A stretch of DNA of 64,000 nucleotides, from assembly GCA_963930655.1 (NCBI GenBank), contig OZ005600.1:2979501-3043500 (forward strand), read 5' to 3'. A model generated the notes under the pieces. It saw only the letters and a list, made by a program, of their open reading frames with translations. It ran no database searches and was not told where the DNA came from. Shown here piece by piece: positions 46,289 through 59,577 of the stretch; within the stretch, counting starts at the first letter, position 1, and each line of letters begins with the position of its first letter. The stretch comes from Myrica gale. Lineage: Eukaryota; Streptophyta; Magnoliopsida; Fagales; Myricaceae. Made by a program: the position numbers and the translations under genes.

Positions 46289-46853
46289 ACTAGTCGAAAC
46301 CTGCTTCTCTTGTATATAATATCCTAAACTGGATTTCAATCTCTTTTCAAGCTGGGTGTCAACTTTAATGCAAGTTTGCATTTTGTTTTGGGGTTAAGTT
46401 GAAAATTTGATAAATTTCATACGATAAAGATAGACTGACCGGGTCAGTCGCGAGTTTTGGGTAAGTGATGGTATGAATTCTTAAATGTGTGCCTAACCCA
46501 CACTCTTGTGGGTCATTCACTATCACTTGAGCTAACTTGATATATTACAAGTTTGTATTTATCTAGGTACTAAGACACTACCATTTTATCCGGAATTCCT
46601 GTAACCTGAAAATTATATTTTGAGCTGAATTTAATGGACCATATAGTCTGCCAGCCAACCAATATCTTTGAGTTCACAAGCAGAGTTTGGGCCATCAGAC
46701 TCTAAACTTGCACCTAAAGACTAAAGTGTTTATCTCTCAGCTATTAGGAGAAGATCAGTATTCGTTGCATATTTCCAGGAAAAAAATTGCACATTTTCAA
46801 TGGCACTCTCTATGGGCCTGAAAGGTTACCGGGGTAATTGGGCTTGTAATCAA

Positions 46854-47426
46854 GGGTATGTTTGGTGTCCAAATATTTGGGTTTAATCATAAAAAATTCA
46901 TCATATAATTTTTTATTATTATAATACTTAGGGGTGTCCAACATCCGGTCTGGGCTGGTTCGTTCCGGTTTGGCCGGCCAAACCAGAAGTTTTGTAAAGT
47001 ATATAGACCGAACCGGTTATATGAACGGACCGGTCCGGTCTAGGCCGGTTTGGGTCGGTTTGGGACATGCTATTTTGGGCCGGTTTTAGAGTTGGGCCTT
47101 GCCATTTTGGGTCAATTTCCGGTTTGGGCCGATTTAGAGAGGTATACTTCGATCAGGTCCCGGGTTTTCATGAGGGTAACCCGGAATCGGACCGGAATAC
47201 ACCGGTTTACCGGTCCGGTCAACCCGGTTGAAAAAAATTCAACCGGTTTGGGTCAAAACCGGTCCGGGCCGGTCCGATTTGGCCGGTCCGGCCGGTTTTT
47301 TGGACAGACCTAATAATACTTATTAAAAATCTTCTCTCTTTACTTTTTCACCAACTCTCATAACATATCTTTACTTTATAATATTTCTCAAACCCTAATA
47401 CTCAAAATTTTCAACCTCAAACAACC
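46854..47426. mobile_element. AT-rich MITE split by a second element
   Basis: The left part is 46854-46930 (GGGTATGTTTGGTGTCCAAA then TATTTGGG) and the right part is 47311-47426, ending CAAAATTTTCAACCTC and AAACAACC. Joined, they give a ~190-bp element like those at 8736, 19932 and 40689, including the CTTTTTCACCAACTCTC phrase. The interruption is the GC-rich element 46931-47310. Confidence 0.6.
46931..47310. mobile_element. CCGGTT-rich element nested in the MITE
   Basis: 380 bp starting GGGGTGTCCAACATCCGG and ending TTTTTTGGACAGACC, so the termini are short inverted repeats. The interior is dense with CCGGTT, GGTCCGG and TTTGGGCCGG. The host sequence ATAATACTTA stands on both sides (46921-46930 and 47313-47322), consistent with a ~10-bp target duplication. 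Superfamily not certain; Mutator-type is likely from the duplication length. Confidence 0.6.
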
Positions 47427-49452
47427 GAAGTCGGAACGAAAATTCTAACCACTCTAGAGATTTATCATAGTTATTTCTACTAAACCCCATAAGTTATCTC
47501 TAACTTTGATTTGCGTAAACTGGCGGCGGGAAAATAAAGGCACATTAATGAAGTGGGAAATACCAAGCATACGGAAATTAGCCCCCCAAGAAACAAAGCT
47601 GAGATACAGAAGTGACCGCAAAATAAAGTGCACCATACCCACGCGTGTCAAAAAGCGCGTGGTATCATCCGCATATCCCATTCCGCTTTTCCTCTTCAAC
47701 CTCCGGGTATCGATACCACAACGAAAGCGTACGTTCTCCTCATCCTCATCCTCATCGTTCCTTTGCTAAATATCTTAATTAAACGGCTGAGATCCTGTTA
47801 GTTACATGCACCTGCGGAATACAACAATATACCTCACCAAAAGTTCGGCTTCGTACATTCGAGCCTTACACTGAACCTGAGGCACGGGAACGAACCTAGA
47901 GCGACGTTTGTTTCGTCGTTGAAAAATGGAGTAAATTTTTTGTTTCCCGTCACTGTTTCGATCGCTTTATCTTCGGCTTTGGTCCGAAAATCCAAACTTT
48001 CTCACTATTCTGCAAGTCTTAGAGAGAGGGAGAGCTCGAGGAGGTAGTCATTTTCGTCAACGTTTGGAGCTTAAGCATTGCAAATTGAGCTCAACTAAAC
48101 CACGGTGTTGATCAGCAACTGAAAAGGACCTTTTAGCAAACGACGCCGCAACTTCACGCCGTTGAACAGCCCCAATTCCCTAAGCTCAGATCACACTCTG
48201 AGCTCCGAGTACACCTCCTGCACTTCCTCTACCTTCGGCGGCCTTTCAGCAATTTTACTTCACAGCCTGTCTGTTGCTCAGCTGGTGTGAAAAAGAGTAA
48301 TTAACATCTTAATTTCGTGTTTTTGTTTTTGCTTTGATTTTTTCTTGAGTTAGCTTCGGAATGTTTATGCATGGTTAATTTATCTGTGTTACGTCAAGAA
48401 TTGAGGTCTCAGTGTCTCTTTGGTTGAGAAAAAGTGGGACTTCTTTTAGGGTTTTGAGGTAAAGGGTTTCGCTTTTTATTATACTCCGATTTTGTTGTGT
48501 TTGCTTGACTCATAGTCTCTTAAGTATGAAAGATATTACTTTACTGCAATTTATGTTGTTGATATGTTAGCTTGGCCTCAGGCTGCTAACATTAGCTAAA
48601 ACATTTTACCAAATTTCCGTCTGGGTGATGCTTATGTTTTCTTTTCATTACCAATCTGTCTGCGGGGTACTTTTTGTCACTTTGTACTTGCTTGTGAAAG
48701 TATGGTAAGATTTATGAGTGACTAGGATATCGTTGCTGGTTACTGGGTGTGGAATGGAACAAGTTAAGAACATAAATTTGAATAATATACTTCCCGTTGC
48801 TCATTAATGAGTTGACTCTGACTCTAAGAAGTTGTCAAGAAAGTGAAGGAAATTTGAAGTCATTCTTTTTTTTTTTTTTTTTTCTATTTCTAGATTACTT
48901 GTTGGACTTGCATGGAAGTTTTGAATCTGTTGATGTCCAAGACAGTTGGCTGACATTTAGAGCATGGCGTCCAAAATGTGTTGTATCCATCTTGTGTGCT
49001 TAAAGAGTGGAAGAAAACTTGGTTTAGAATGTGATAGTACGTCTGGTATTGTTGTAATGTGATACTTGCTTCTTCAGGCATCGTTTAGTTCTATATATGT
49101 CACTTTTGTGCTTTTAAATAAATAAATAATAAATTCTCTATCAATCTTCTCTGTTTGGAGCAGGTAAAAATGCTATTAGTTCTTTCAGCTATTATCTGGC
49201 ATCACTATTTGTCTCTCATTTGTAAATTGCAACATTATTGTGCAGGGGAATATTTTGACGGATGCAGGAATATATTCAATTTGAATTGTGGTTCTGGAGT
49301 TAGCATGTCATAGTACTTTTTGAATTAAGTCTATCATGCGTGCTCATGTAACTGGTGTTATGGGGTGGCTTGATACATGATGGTGTTATGTAAGAGTACA
49401 ATCAATTTCCAAAAGAAGAAGTAGCGCAATAATTTTGGTTGCTGGTTTTTTA
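47427..49452 (+). promoter_or_regulatory. Promoter, leader and 5'-UTR intron of the large Gln-rich gene
   Basis: The stretch 47880-48290 is CT-rich and looks like a transcribed leader. A leader intron probably separates it from the ATG at 49453, because the sequence turns T-rich and intron-like at about 48290-49245. Acceptors at CAG 49161 or 49244 are candidates. A T17-18 run lies near 48866. This is inference without transcripts. Confidence 0.4.
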
Positions 49453-52400
49453 ATGCCTGGTAACAAAGTTGAAGATAGGATCCATAACTTATACAGGCAA
49501 GATAATTCTTCACAAGGCCAGCATCAATTTCAAGCTGTGGAGGACACTTGGCCAGTTGTTAACTACAATCAGTGGGTTGGGGCACAGCGGAAGACTGGAG
49601 CAGCTCTGAGTTTCAATCTCAAAGACTGCAACGTGCAACAATTAGGTATCAGTAGTTTCCATTATTTGTGATATACCTCATCGCTAACACTGGTTTTCTT
49701 TGTATTCTGTTTTGTGAAATAGTGGCAGTGTAAAACATTGTCTCCCTACACTTGGGTTGAATTTCATTTACGGTACAGCCAATTCATGATCTTTAAAATA
49801 CAAACTGTATTTCCTTGGTTTTTGTAGATTCTGTCAAAGGACATGGTGGTGAGTCTCTCTGTGTGTTTTCCAATCAAAACTATGGGCAGTTGACTCCGAG
49901 ATCGGATTTTTCTGACATTTTCTCGAAAAACCAACATCTGAATTCAAATGGAGATATGCTTGGACGACAGAAATTCCAGGCAAGGCAAAGACAATCACAA
50001 TTTTTGGGTGAAAATACAGTTTATGATCCATATAATATAACTTCAAGAGGCTTATCTTTCCTTACATTGCAGCAAGAAAATGTGTCTGGGGACAGTCCCA
50101 CCCTGACAACAAATTCAGAAAGGTCAGAGATTACAGAAGCTTCCATTGACTTTGACTTTGTTGGATTGAAGCAGCAGCTTTTCTGGGGCCAACAGCTAGA
50201 TACTCCCCAAAGTTCCTTAATGCAGCAGTCTGGCTACAATGATGTGCAGTTGCTGCAGCAGCACACAGTGTTCAAGCAGCTGCAAGAACTTCAGAGGCAG
50301 CAACAACTTCAGCGCTTTGGTGATTCAAGGCAACAGAATTCTGCATTGACTAAACAGGCAACAGGGGCTCAGATTTCACCTGTTATCAATGGGACGCCTG
50401 TTAATGATGCATCACATATGTTTATGAACTGGATGCAGCGAAGTACATCGCCTGCCGTGCAAGGCATACCTAACAGAGTCGTGATTTCACAAGATCAAGC
50501 TCAGGCTTTGCATCCCTCCGGTCTAGCTTCCCAGCAGCTTGATGTATCCTTATATGGTACTCCTGTTGCAAGTGCAAAAGGTAGTATGAGTCCATATTCA
50601 CACCTCGAAGGGGTGTCTCATGATTCTGCAAATATGTTGACTAAGGTTGGTGTTCAAGCACAGAAGCCTGTTATGCAGTCATCTGGCTTCAGTAACCCCT
50701 TTTTAGGTGATCAGGTTACTGTTTCTTCAGAGCAGGTATCCTTTCCCCAAGAACCTTTCATGTCCAAACAAAGATTTCAGAGAAACAATGTGTTCGGACT
50801 GGTTCCTGTTCAAGGGATGAACAGTGGAGTTATTTCGGGGAACCTCCAGCTGGGGAGTACTCTGCAGAAAAATGCATCACCAAGAGAATTTAATGAGAGG
50901 CAAGAGCGAGCTGGTTGGCCTGGAACTATGCAGCAAAAAGATATGCAGATTGGCCCTTCTCAGGGTTTGGTTCCCCTAGATCCGATGGAAAAGAAGATTT
51001 TGTACAACATGGATGATAGCATCTGGGATGCTTCTTTTGGTAGGTGCACTGACATGGCCTCTGGAGGCTTTGGGACTGCATTGGAACATGTAGATTATTC
51101 AAGTGCATTTCCTTATACTCAAAGTGGAAGCTGGAGTGCTCTTATGCAGTCTGCTGTAGCAGAAGCTTCTAGTAGTGATACTGGGCTACAGGAGGAGTGG
51201 AGTGGTTTGACTTTTCAGAACACTGATCTCTCAACTGACAATCAGCCTTCAAATGTTATGGATAGTGAAAAGCAGCAATCAAATTGGGTTGATAACAAAA
51301 TCATGAGTACCTCCTCCTTAACTTCGAATTCTTTTCCTGTGTTTAACGATTCTAGTGTGAGCTCTAGCTTCCCTGGCTTTCATCAACCAGGTGTCCAATT
51401 CTCAATGGACCAGAGGGATGCAATGCACCATGATGACTCTCATGAATCAATTCATAAGTCTTCCAAAAACATTGGTGAGTGGTTAAATTGCCACCCTCAA
51501 CATAAGCAATCCACTGGAGGAAGTCAACTGGTTCAACCACTTATGCATTTGGACTGTGCATGGGCTGGTCAGATTTTTGAGCACCCGGAAAGTGATGCCC
51601 ATGAGCAGAGAATATCGTCAGGTAACAATGTAAGCCAGCCATGCAGTGAACTAAAAGGTAGGAACATTATATCCTGATCATCTACTTTTAGTATTTCTAT
51701 TTCTGGTGTTCCTACTAATGAAAATTCCATCAATAATTGTTGGACAGATGATGTTAATGAAGCTGCGTACAAGAGAAGGGTTTCTGATGACTGTCTGTGG
51801 GACACTGATAGTAATTGTGGGGTAAGTTTGTTTTCTAGATCAACTGGAGGATTGGACCAAGTACACTCTGGCACGGATAGTACTCTGCCCAACAGAGAAG
51901 ATTCACAAATCTTTAGTTTCGCTGCCATACCAAATTCAAGCCCTTCTAAGGCCTGTCGAGAAACCGGTCAACAAGTCCAGCTTACTAATCAGCTTGATTT
52001 CATTAAGCATGTTGATAAACCTAGGAACAAGGAAAATCAGAGCATGGGAAAAAATCAGCATCAGATGAGTAATGGTTCTCATGTTTTGCATAACTATCAT
52101 GTGGGAGCAGGTGGAACATATGAGATGCAACAGAATTGCTACCAAAAAGATTCTTATGACAACTATTGCTCCAAAGGATTGAGTGGCCAGGAGCAACATG
52201 TAGGGCAGCTAAAATTCATTGGTAATGTCTCCAGTGCCATGAACTTAGATAAGGTGATTAATAGTTTTCTCTATCCATTGATGATACTTCTGTTCATGGT
52301 TTCTTTCTTCTCTCTTGATTATGTAATTTGTCTCCTGGTACAGGGTCACTTGCCTGAATTCCAAGTAAACTCAAATCCCTCAGAGATAGCTTCTAGTGGT

Positions 52401-55400
52401 GATATAGATAAATCTAGCACCTCTCACCGAGCAGTTCATCCTCAGCACACAGACGTTAATGCTCAAACACGGTAGTTGGTTATCGAATAATGAATGGAAA
52501 TGTGGTCGCATGTACTATATATTACTCCTACTGTATTATTATCTCGCTGATTTGTCACATGACGTGTTAGTGATCTAGTCACAAAGTGTGCCGGCTTTCA
52601 GTTTTCTCTTCTCATTCTATTTTTCAATTGGTTAGTGGAATTCCACAGGATTAGTCGTTTATTTGAAATTAAACCCATTATGTGATTTTTCCAGTTATTT
52701 TCTGTAGGACTCTAAGACCCATTTTCTGACTTAACCATGGCAGTGAAAATATGCTTGAGCTTCTTCGTAAGGTTGACCAATCAGAGGAGAACGGTAGTTT
52801 ACCTCTTTTTGGCTCTAGAGGCTGTGATTCATTGGTGTCAAAGACAGAAGCTCCTGATGCATCTGTTGCTCAGTTCCACCAGTCTGCTGCTTCTCAAGGT
52901 TTCACTTTGAAATTGGCTCCTCCTTCTCAAAGCCTGTCCAATATGAACCCTTTCATCTCATCTCAGCATTTCCCTGAAGTAGGAAGTAATGTAAGTTCCA
53001 GGAAAACGAATTGTGAGTTGGGAGTGGAAGACCAGACCTGGTTAGCTTCCCCTTCTGTTCATTCATTGCCTCCATCACATGTACCACCTCAAAGATCACA
53101 TTGGGATAATAAGCTTGGTAGTTTAGGACAGACAAGCATCCCTTCATCAGTATATATTCCTGGAAGCTGTGCTGGACCTTTTACATCCAATCCTCCTTAT
53201 TTAAGAAATAAGCTTCAAATGCAGAACATGGCTGATTTACCTTTAGCAAGTCCATCTTCACTGGCAACGTTGCCGGGTACATTTAGCAGATACCCACCTT
53301 TAAACCTTGCTCCCTCTGGAGATACTTCGCCATGGGTTTGTGCTGACAGTTCTGGTCAACAATTACAAGTTTTAGAGGCTAAGCCAGTTTTGCAGCCTCC
53401 TATTATTTCAGGCATGTACCAGCAGGGTTCATTTTCAGTAGGACTGCATAACGCACGGACAAATGTACCAATTCAGCAACGTCTTGCAGGTGTAGAAACT
53501 CATAAGGTTCCCTCTATGGATGCCTCAACAAATAGTGTGGAAACTTCATTGGCTTCCCAGGGTCTAAATGATCAAAATTCCCTGAAAGTCGGGTATGGAT
53601 CATCGGAATTCGGCACTTTTCCTGTGATTTCACAGTGCTTTAAATATGGGGTAGGTCAGAGAGAGAAAGAAAGGTCCCAGCTGCAACTACCATTCGAGAC
53701 AGTTCATGTTTCACAGACTAGTAGTTTGCCAGGGAATATCTCTGATTCAAATGCTTTTGCCTCTGGTTCATTGTTAGGTCGTTCGCAACACCATGGCCTT
53801 GATAGAATACATCATGAAGAAAGCAATGCTCTTGCTTCCTTTCAAAGAAATCTTGGATCCATTGGGCATTCTCTGAAACCATCACATGTTTTTCATCCAA
53901 ACTACCCCACTCTGCCCCAAGTCCAGGCAACAAAGAATGTGGATACTGATCCAAGTAGGAGAGTTTCGGATGTTCAAGATGTAACTGCTATAGATGGAAC
54001 ACAGTTAATATATGAACACAATTCTAGGTTCAGAAACCAAATGGATACTGGACTGATGTCAGCACCCGGGCGGAACTCATTACGGGATACCAAAATGCAA
54101 AGTTTCTTGACAGATGCAAGAGAAGATTTTGGTATTAAAGCTTTACCACAGCCTGCCATCCTAGATAGACCTTCTCAAGAATCTGTCGCATCTGGTCAAA
54201 ATGATTTCGCAGGTCGATCTACTACCAGTAATGTGGTATTTAATCAAGTGGAGCATCCCGAGGTGAATCTGCACATGGCACCATCGTGGTTTAATCGGTA
54301 CGAGGCTTTGAAAAATGGGCAGATACCACAAAATTATGATGCAAGACTTGTGAGGACTGCTTCAGGACAGTTCTCTCTTGGTAAGCCTTCCCAGAATCTG
54401 AATATACTTTCTTCTGTGGAACGAGAAGGTTTTGCTGATGCTAGCAAGAGAGGTAGACAATGGCCAATCTCAGAAGCCTCCTTGGTAGCTAGTGAACCCT
54501 TTTCGATCCCTTATTTGTTGCCTTTGGATGACATTGATCAATGTATGGCTATTGTAAAACCAAAGAAACGCAAAACTGCAACATCTGATTTTCTACCATG
54601 GCACAAAGAAGTAACACAAGGTTCTCAAAGGGTTCAAAATATCAGGTGCTTGCCATTACAGCCCGTTGTTTGATTTATTACTCCACTATTTCCGTTTTGT
54701 CATTTTTTATCCTTGCAAAACGGAATGAAAGAAAGAACTTATTGCATTAAGCAATTTCCCATATAACTCTCGTTTATTGTCTCTTTTTTTTCCCTCTGAT
54801 TATTTGTAGATGTTTAAGAGTGCATTTGCTTTTGCAGTGTTGCAGAAGATGACTGGGCACAAGCCACGAACCGACTGGTTGAAAAGGTTTGTTCCTGCTG
54901 GGATGGTTCATATCTAAAGAGTTTTAATCATTTTTGAATAGTCTCATATCTAGGTATCAACAGTGGTGGTGGTAATATTATTGTTGCTAATGGTAGGTGG
55001 AAGATGAGGCTGAATTGATTGAAGATCGGCAATCAATGCCTCGATCAAAGAGGAGGCTTATCTCGACAAGGCAGCTTATGCAGCAACTTCTTTGCCCTCC
55101 GCCAGTGTCCATTCTCTCAGCAAAGGCTGCTTCAGAATACGACATTCTGGCATACTTTGTCGCTAAGTTATCATTAGGAGATGCATGCAGCTTGACCTCT
55201 TGCACAAGAAATGGTTTGTTGCGTATGTCATTGATCAACAATAGCTTGTAAGTATAACTCCTTTGGCATCTTTTTCAAAGATATGGAAGGTGTTTACAGG
55301 AGAAAAAGGGGGGGGGGGGGTTAAATGTAGGATGTGTTTGTTCAAAATCCAAGGGAAAAAGAAAGGGTATCATAGGGGTACTCTGAAATTTGACTATAAA

Positions 55401-56340
55401 GTAAAATCTACTTTTTTTAAGCCCCGACAGGGGATCATCAATGCAGGACTTTGTTAATCTCTTGAATATTATTTACGTATGTAATGAATTTCACTGCAAG
55501 TCTCTAGAAAAGGTAACATCTATTTGTAAATATGTTCAGGATTTCAGAGAAGCTCAAAGCTTTTGAGGGTGTTGAGGACCAGTTCTTTTTAGAAGTTGTT
55601 GAAGCCTTCAGCACTAGAGCGAAGAAGCTGGAAAATGACTTACTAAGGTATGAGACAAGTTTTGCCATTGATGAGATTATGCCGTCACTTTTTTTGTATT
55701 ATGATGCCGTCACTTTCAGCACCAAAGGAATTGCAAATCTTCATTACAAGGATGTGGCAACCTCGGTTACAAGTTTATTACTATCCCAGTTGTACACACA
55801 CCCATAAGATCAGAAATTTACTGTATTATTGCCTGGTGGAGGGGGTTATTAGTGCCTTCAGAATGAAAATATTATGTCTTGGACCAGGAATAATTGACAA
55901 TGGAGAAGCAAACAAAAAAATATGAATAAGAAAGAAATGGATACATGCAAAGACACTGAAACTGTAAACTAGAGCTAAATGCAGATTCTGCCAATGTGCT
56001 ATTATTCATTTCTTGTTGTAAAGGAGGAAAAATACATTTAGCTCTTAATTTTCTTTAAATGGGAAATTGTTGCATCATATTTGAATACGTTTTGTATTGG
56101 TGTTGCAGATTGGACAAGGTAGCATCAATTTTAGACATAAGAGTGGAATGCCAGGAGTTGGAAAAGTTTTCTGTCATCAACCGCTTTGCCAAATTCCATG
56201 TCCGACAAGCAGATTCCTCTGGAACTTCATCTTCATCTGGCACTGCTACCCCTTCATCAAAACCCTTTCCCCTGAGATATGTTGTTGCACATCCAATACC
56301 TAGGAATCTACCAGAGGGGGTACAATGTCTTTCACTCTAA
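49453..56340 (+). CDS. Large plant protein of the dentin-sialophosphoprotein-like family (At5g07940/At5g07980 group)
   Basis: Exons: 49453-49645, 49828-51657, 51748-52253, 52344-52471, 52744-54645, 54838-54886, 54997-55247, 55540-55647, 56109-56340. Phases fit at all joins and the sum is 1,732 residues. It starts MPGNKVEDRIHNLYRQD and has the conserved WPVVNYNQWVGAQRK. Most of the chain is low complexity, rich in Ser, Gln, Asn and Pro, with a Gln cluster near LQELQRQQQLQRF and a basic KPKKRKTATSDFLPWH that could be a nuclear signal. The C-terminus is the most ordered part: RSKRRLISTRQLMQQLL, CPPPVSILSAKAA, then KKLENDLLR and a Gly-Thr-Ser end. 'Dentin sialophosphoprotein-like' is only an automatic name from Ser/Asp composition, not a bone-matrix function. 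The cellular role is not known to me. Confidence 0.88.
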
Positions 56341-58333
56341 TTATCATTAAACTGATCCCCTTGCCAATTGAATCCTCTTTTTATCTATGCATGCTCTACA
56401 TTCCATGTCCTGCCCATATCTTGCCTATGACCTCTTTCATCAACATATGTGCTGTCACCATGAACGAAGGGGATCTAGTGACGGAAATGCAAAGCAAGTC
56501 AACCCCAAGTAACAATGGCAGCCCAATCAAAATCTTGAACTGAGGTTGATAGTTGTCATTTTTGAGAAAGTACATATTATTTCTTGTATATTTTGATGTC
56601 TTTCCAAGGAGAATAGGTAGTTCTGTAAGTCATCTTTTCATATAGCAAGAGGATCTTTGTTATGGAAGTTTCTCTAGTTTCAGCTGTTACATATATACAT
56701 AATTTATAGATATATCTGTTGGCTATGGTTTTGCAGTTTGCTATTTCCCCATGCTTTTGCCCTTTTTGAGTTTGGTTCTGCTGCCGCGATCTGGGAGACG
56801 GAAAGAGATGGCTTTTTGAAGAGCATGCTGTTAATTGTGGGCATTATAAATCTAGAGGTGCACCGCGGTGTAGTTTTATAAAAATCAAAATTCTATCAGA
56901 GGTGCTTCCCTGAAAAATCTCACACAAACCGATGCAATTCATTAATAATTTCTTGCCCCCCCCCCCCCCCCGGGATCACATGCCAACGTTGTTTTCGTTG
57001 CATGTTATTGGGGGAGCAAAAGATCTCTGAAAAGCGTACAGAAACTTCCACGACAAACTTTAAAAGCACTTGTTTTCTACGAAAAGTACAAGATTTTCAG
57101 ACATTGATTGTCCCTCAAAACTGTCACAAAAAGGACATTTACATGTGGTGGAGTAAAAGACAAGGAATGGCTTTTATTGTATACGACACAAAAGCATGTA
57201 TTGTCGTGGTTGGAAGGATTCTTTAGTACTTGATGATCGTCTCATTCTGACATTCTCCATGAAAATTGACCGAAAGCAGCACTGTCACGTCGGACAGGTT
57301 CGTGATCCTCATAACCAACACCTTTTCGTCCCACCCTGTCCGTATCAGTATCTGATCCACTCATGTTTCAGAAAGTGATGTGAGCAAGAGAGGTCTGGAA
57401 AAAGCCAATCCCAGGAGGCAGTAGTAGAAGAATAAAGGACAAGAAACCAAATCTGACATTTTAATAATGGACGATAATTCTTTGTGGGGTTTGTTATGCA
57501 TACGAGGAAAATTCCATTGGTGAAGAACTGGATTTGTCCGAAGAATGTCTTGCTGCAAACATTCGTGGGAGTGTTTCTTCCTTCTTCAAAGGAACACTCT
57601 GATTTTGACCTCGTCCCCTCCCCATCCCACGTGGGTTGCACTTTTTGTCTCACTTGCAAGGTGGGACCCTAATCACCTGAGTCAGCCTTAGGATAGTCCA
57701 TCCTGTTGGGCTTTGACTGAATATCATCTTGGACTTTGTGGGTACGATAATTCCGTGCCTGTGGTCCAAAAGAATTCTCTGTATCTGCATCAATGTTAGC
57801 ATTTTATTTGCCTACAATTTGCTCGTCAACTTTCACATCCTGGGATATACGGGTTTGGTGTTGATATCAGATGAATCCTAGGAGTTGTAATTGGCACTAG
57901 CAGGAAGCAGATAAGTTTTGCACTATATTTGCTAAAAAAAGAAAAAATAATAATTTTAAGGCAGAAAATATAAGAGATATAATATTTTATTTCCAAAAAA
58001 ATCGCTTTCTATAAAGTTGATATTTAAACATTCCCTGGATCTTCTTTTTTTCTCGAAAGAGTTCGGGAAAATATATCATATTATCGAAAATGTTTTCTGT
58101 CGATTGGCCAAAAAATGAATTAGGCTTTGGGTCCCTTTTGTTTCGGACACAAAGGCAGGGTTTTCTCCTCCAGGCCAGAACTCAGAAGGAGATATAATAC
58201 AATTAGGAAATCTCTTACTATATCCTAATTAAAGAGTCCTGGAAGTTAGGAATTTCTTGCTGCCCGGATCTCTTCTAGTATAAACTACGAACGATGGGTT
58301 CATAAATCCAACAAGGTCTGGAGAGAGTCTCTG
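56341..58333. other. Spacer between the Gln-rich gene and the TFIIB-like gene
   Basis: The first part is 3' UTR. A C16-17 run occurs at about 56957-56973. A stretch at 57000-57670 has open frames on both strands but none with start or splice context. A TATA-like AGTATAAACT near 58277, about 55 bases before the ATG, is a plausible core promoter for the next gene. Confidence 0.45.
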
Positions 58334-59577
58334 ATGGCAGAAGTGCATTGCGCAAACTGCAGGTCACACACGCCTGTTGTATTGGATTACGTGCTGAGAG
58401 AAGTAATCTGCAGCGAGTGTGGACTGGTTCTCCAGTCCCTTTCTGGTGCCATCGGAACTTCCCAAAGGTCAATCCTTGCCGATGGCAATCGCCAAGATCC
58501 ACCAGAGGTTGCTGCCGGCCCTTCGAATCCTCTACTCCATGGTGGTGGTCCGGACAGCGACACGGTTAGTGACAAAAGGCAATCTGCTTCCTGTGATTCT
58601 CTGTCTCCAAGCAATGCCCGGTGGAGTGAAGTTGCGGAAACAGAGTCCCCTCCCATACAGAAGTTTGGAAGTATTAGGAGCATGGCTGATGGGTTAGGCC
58701 TCGGGGAGACTATAAAAATTCACGCAGAGAAGTTCTACAAGAAGGTGGAAGACCCAAAAACTTGTAAGGGGAAGCATGACTTGAATGCCCTAATGGCTGC
58801 TTGCTTGTTCTATGCTTGTCAAGAAAAGGATTATCCCCTGACAGTGAAGGAGATATCCAAGGTTTCCAACGGAGCAACAATCAAGGCGATAAACCGAGCC
58901 AAAAAACTCGCAAGGAAAAAATTAAAGATTGAAACTAGTAAAGTCATACATGCTGGGGATCTTGCAAGACGTTATTGTTCCCGTTTTGGTCTGAGCTATC
59001 ACGAAACCAAGGCCGCGAGAGTAACCGTGTGCAAATCTGAAGAGTTGGATCTAAGGAGGACGTCTATGTCGGTTCTAGCAGCTGTAATTTACATGATAAC
59101 ACAACTTTCGGATAATCAGACGTTGTCCCTTGGAGGTATGAATGAAATCCCTACTCTTTCTCATGAATTACTGAATTAGGAGCAATTTGCATACAATCTG
59201 ATCCAAAGAATTTAAATACATAGATTCTTTCTCAGCTTTTGTTTGTAATTATATATGAATCTTCAACTTTTGAGAGGAGTCTAGGGAGGCATAATCCTTC
59301 ACAAATCGGCGCTATCATAGAAAGGTAGCGTTTGATCCAACATTGAATTTTTACGAGAAAATGAATTTGATCTAATAGTCCAAGCACACACGGGTGCTAT
59401 GCTATATATGATTCTTGATGTATCACATGTGTTTATGGATTAGATATCGCGGATGCGACAGGAATTTCAAGAGTGACAATCAGAAGGACATACAAGGATC
59501 TTTACCCCTATGCTTCAAGGCTCATACCCAACTGGTATGCCAAGGTGGAAGACCTCCAGAAACTCCCCGCCCCTTGA
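58334..59577 (+). CDS. Divergent TFIIB-like general transcription factor
   Basis: TFIIB bridges TBP and RNA polymerase II and helps set the start site. Two exons, 58334-59135 and 59444-59577, give 311 residues, the usual TFIIB length. The zinc ribbon is present: C6, C9, C26, C29. Two cyclin folds follow, about residues 115-205 (FGSIRSMADGLGLGETIKIH, DLNALMAACLFYACQ, TVKEISKVSNGATIKAI) and 210-300, completed only when exon 2 (DIADATGISRVTIRRTYKDL then YPYASRLIP) is added. The B-reader region, normally with a Ser-Glu-Trp-Arg core, reads GTSQRSILADG, so its conserved Trp and Arg are gone. It has only one intron, unlike canonical TFIIB genes, which suggests an old retroposed copy. It may be a specialised paralogue rather than the general factor. 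Confidence 0.85.

Noticed and set aside
52254-52343. In-frame read-through of a 90-bp stretch in the Gln-rich gene
   Set aside because: The stretch is hydrophobic, unlike its neighbours, is a multiple of three, and is bounded by GT and AG. It is better called an intron.
57002-57672. Several open frames of 60-100 codons on both strands
   Set aside because: Composition looks like spacer, no conserved motif, and no exon chain can be built.
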